From Pseudomonadota bacterium (GTDB taxonomy: Bacteria > Pseudomonadota > Gammaproteobacteria > Xanthomonadales > Rhodanobacteraceae): a stretch of 7,920 nucleotides of DNA. Of this stretch, positions 6,144 through 7,920 are shown in pieces. The notes beneath the pieces are model-generated. The model was not told the origin of the DNA, did not search any database, and saw only the letters and a list, made by a program, of their open reading frames with translations. How positions within the stretch are numbered: the first letter of the stretch is position 1; every line of letters begins with the position of its first letter. The stretch spans positions 1 to 7,920 of the forward strand of contig JAJXTX010000029.1 of the NCBI GenBank assembly GCA_021783385.1, given 5' to 3'. The position numbers were made by a program, and so were the translations under genes.

Positions 6144-6746
6144 ATGACCCAACGCATCGTGCTGGCCAGCAGCAACCGCGGCAAGCTGGCCGAGTTCAGC
6201 AACCTGCTGGCCGACAGCGGTCTGGACGTCGTGGCGCAGGGCGAACTCGGCGTCGAGGACATCGAGGAAACCGGCCTCAGCTTCGTCGAGAACGCCTTGC
6301 TCAAGGCGCGCCATGCCGCCCGCGTCACCGGGCTGCCGGCGCTGGCCGACGACTCCGGGCTGTGTGTGGCGTGTCTGCATGGCGCACCCGGCCTGCATTC
6401 GGCCCGCTATGCCGGCATGCATGGTGACAATCCCGCCAACAACGCCAGGCTGCTGCGCGAGCTGCACGGCGTCCCGGCAGAGCGGCGAAACGCGTTCTTC
6501 ATCTGCGTGCTGGTGCTGCTGCGCCATGCGGGCGATCCCGCCCCGCTGATCGCCGAAGGCCGCTGGCATGGCCACGTGCTGACCGCCCCACGTGGCGCCG
6601 GCGGCTTCGGCTACGACCCGCTGTTCCTGCCGGACGGCCACTCGCTCAGCGCCGCCGAGCTCGACCCGGCGCTGAAAAACCGGCTCAGCCACCGCGGCCA
6701 GGCGCTGGCGCAGCTGCGCACGAAGCTTGCTGCGCAGGCTGCCTGA
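6144..6746 (+). CDS. rdgB: RdgB, dITP/XTP pyrophosphatase (HAM1/NTPase family)
   Basis: Hydrolyses non-canonical purine nucleoside triphosphates (ITP, dITP, XTP) to monophosphate and pyrophosphate, keeping deaminated purines out of DNA and RNA. It has 200 residues, against 197 in E. coli. Motifs in order: nucleotide-binding SSNRGK (9-14), EETG (41-44), FVENALLKARHAA, the catalytic ADDSGL (68-73) with Asp 70 aligning with the general base Asp 69 of E. coli, the base-recognition loop GGFGYDPLF (153-161) and SHRG (182-185). ATG 6144 gives the canonical N-terminus. The frame is open back to 5994, but that stretch runs through the palindromic repeat and is not conserved. No strong Shine-Dalgarno is visible. 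The stop is four bases from the hemW start, so the two are almost certainly co-transcribed, a linkage common in gammaproteobacteria. Confidence 0.97.
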   Translation: MTQRIVLASSNRGKLAEFSNLLADSGLDVVAQGELGVEDIEETGLSFVENALLKARHAARVTGLPALADDSGLCVACLHGAPGLHSARYAGMHGDNPANNARLLRELHGVPAERRNAFFICVLVLLRHAGDPAPLIAEGRWHGHVLTAPRGAGGFGYDPLFLPDGHSLSAAELDPALKNRLSHRGQALAQLRTKLAAQAA

Positions 6747-6750
6747 TCCG

Positions 6751-7917
6751 ATGCCGCTGATCGCACCACCGCTGTCGCTGTACATCCACATGCCGTGGTG
6801 CGTGAAGAAGTGCCCGTACTGCGACTTCAACTCGCACGGGCTGCGCAGCGAGCCGCCGCCGTATGCCGCGTACATCGACCTCCTGCTGGCCGACCTGGAT
6901 GCCGACATCCGCGACTTCGCGGCGGCACTGGCGGGCCGGCCGATCGTCAGCATCTTTTTCGGCGGCGGCACGCCGAGCCTGTTTGCACCGGAACTGATCG
7001 CGCGCCTGCTCGACGGCGTGCACCAGCGGCTGCGCGTGGCCGACAACGCCGAAATCACGCTGGAGACCAACCCGGGCACCGTCGAGCACGGCCGTTTCGA
7101 CGGCTATCTGGCGGCCGGCGTCAACCGCATCTCGTTCGGCGTGCAGAGCTTCGACGATGACAAGCTGCGCCGGCTCGGCCGCATCCATTCGGCGGTGGAA
7201 GCCGAGGCAGCGGTGAAATCGGCGCAGGACGCCGGCTACGCCAACATCAATCTGGACCTGATGTACGCGCTGCCGCAGCAGACGCCGGACGGCGCGCTGG
7301 CCGATGTGGAACGCGCGCTGGCGCTGGCGCCCACGCACATCTCGCACTACCAGCTGACGCTGGAGCCGAACACCGCGTTCGCCGCCAATCCGCCGCCGCT
7401 GCCGGACGACGACCATGCCTGGGCGATGCAGGAGGCCTGCGAGCAGCGCCTGGCCGCAGCCGGCTACGCCCAGTACGAAATCTCCGCCTATGCGCAGCCC
7501 GGCCGGCGCTGCGCGCACAACCTCAACTACTGGCAGTTCGGCGACTACCTCGGCATCGGCGCCGGTGCGCACGGCAAGCTCAGCGACGCCGGCAGCGGTC
7601 GCGTACATCGGCGCTGGAAAACCCGCCATCCGCGCGCCTACCTGGAAGCCACCGGCGGCGAGGCGCGGATCGGCGGCGACAGCGTGGTCGGCGCCGCCGA
7701 GCTGCCGTTCGAGTACATGCTGAATGCGCTGCGGCTGGTCGACGGCGTGCCGCTGGCCGAGTTCGCCGAGCGCACCGGGCTGGATGTCAAATCCATCGCG
7801 GCGGCGCTCGCCGATGCACGCCAGCGCAGCTGGTTGCGCGACGATCCGCAGCGGCTGCACACCACCGCGCTGGGCCAGCGCTTTCTCAACGACGTGATTG
7901 CCGGCTTCCTCGCGTGA
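6751..7917 (+). CDS. hemW: HemW, radical SAM heme chaperone
   Basis: Radical SAM protein of the HemN-like family that binds heme and is proposed to deliver it to respiratory enzymes; long misannotated as oxygen-independent coproporphyrinogen III oxidase. It has 388 residues and ends three bases before the right edge, so it is complete. The N-terminus PPLSLYIHMPWC leads to the 4Fe-4S motif C17-x3-C21-x2-C24 in WCVKKCPYCDF. Phe 26 stands where HemN has a fourth Cys, which favours HemW over HemN. SAM-binding GGGTPS is at 71-76, then TLETNPGT, GVNRISFGVQSF, NLDLMYALPQQ, the family motif HNLNYW (256-261), and GDYLGIGAGAHG. The C-terminal HemN_C-like winged-helix region covers about 310-385. ATG 6751 is chosen over an in-frame TTG at 6727, which would overlap rdgB and add eight unconserved residues. 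Confidence 0.96.
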   Translation: MPLIAPPLSLYIHMPWCVKKCPYCDFNSHGLRSEPPPYAAYIDLLLADLDADIRDFAAALAGRPIVSIFFGGGTPSLFAPELIARLLDGVHQRLRVADNAEITLETNPGTVEHGRFDGYLAAGVNRISFGVQSFDDDKLRRLGRIHSAVEAEAAVKSAQDAGYANINLDLMYALPQQTPDGALADVERALALAPTHISHYQLTLEPNTAFAANPPPLPDDDHAWAMQEACEQRLAAAGYAQYEISAYAQPGRRCAHNLNYWQFGDYLGIGAGAHGKLSDAGSGRVHRRWKTRHPRAYLEATGGEARIGGDSVVGAAELPFEYMLNALRLVDGVPLAEFAERTGLDVKSIAAALADARQRSWLRDDPQRLHTTALGQRFLNDVIAGFLA

Positions 7918-7920
7918 CCC

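Noticed and set aside
6127..6147. Small TCATC/GATGA inverted repeat around the rdgB start
   Set aside because: Five-base arms with an 11-base loop are expected by chance at this density.
6685..7860. Long minus-strand open frame of 391 codons antisense to hemW
   Set aside because: hemW is an unambiguous radical SAM gene with all motifs. The antisense frame has no recognisable domain and the composition expected from third-position G/C bias of the sense gene.
6751..7917. hemN-type oxygen-independent coproporphyrinogen III dehydrogenase
   Set aside because: The cluster motif lacks the fourth Cys (CPYCDF instead of the HemN CxC ending), the length of 388 fits HemW, and the neighbour is rdgB as is usual for hemW.

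Overview
This is a gene-dense, GC-rich chromosomal window (estimated by eye, not counted, at roughly two thirds G+C). It holds conserved housekeeping genes of a gammaproteobacterium. The gene order (yicC-gmk divergent from rph-rdgB-hemW, with mlaFEDCB next to gmk), the protein similarities recalled from E. coli and the base composition suggest Xanthomonadales/Lysobacterales, perhaps a Rhodanobacter/Dyella-like genus. That placement is inference from memory, not a database result.

Minus strand, right to left: yicC (endoribonuclease family), gmk (guanylate kinase), then the Mla phospholipid-transport operon mlaF-mlaE-mlaD-mlaC-mlaB. mlaB runs off the left edge. The Mla genes are tightly packed (4-base overlaps F/E and C/B, gaps of 63 bases E-D and 25 bases D-C). 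They encode a complete inner-membrane MlaFEDB transporter apart from the cut end of MlaB, plus the periplasmic carrier MlaC. The outer-membrane partner MlaA is not in the window. Plus strand, left to right: rph (RNase PH), rdgB (non-canonical purine NTP pyrophosphatase) and hemW (radical SAM heme chaperone). The two blocks diverge from a 93-base intergenic region at 5171-5263.

The part least like the textbook is MlaD. It carries two complete, gap-free alignable MCE domains in tandem, about half identical to each other, where E. coli MlaD has one. Both copies keep the hydrophobic pore-loop motif and the C-terminal pore-helix motif, which predicts a two-ring hexameric channel on an otherwise ordinary MlaFEB transporter. 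Two intergenic repeats also deserve notice. One is a GC-rich hairpin between yicC and gmk with a second possible pairing partner touching the gmk start codon. The other is a large REP-like inverted repeat between rph and rdgB, ending 19 bases before the rdgB start. I see no RNA genes, CRISPR arrays, insertion sequences, phage genes or clear intrinsic terminators, and no sign of a wholly new system. All intervals without a gene are under 155 bases.
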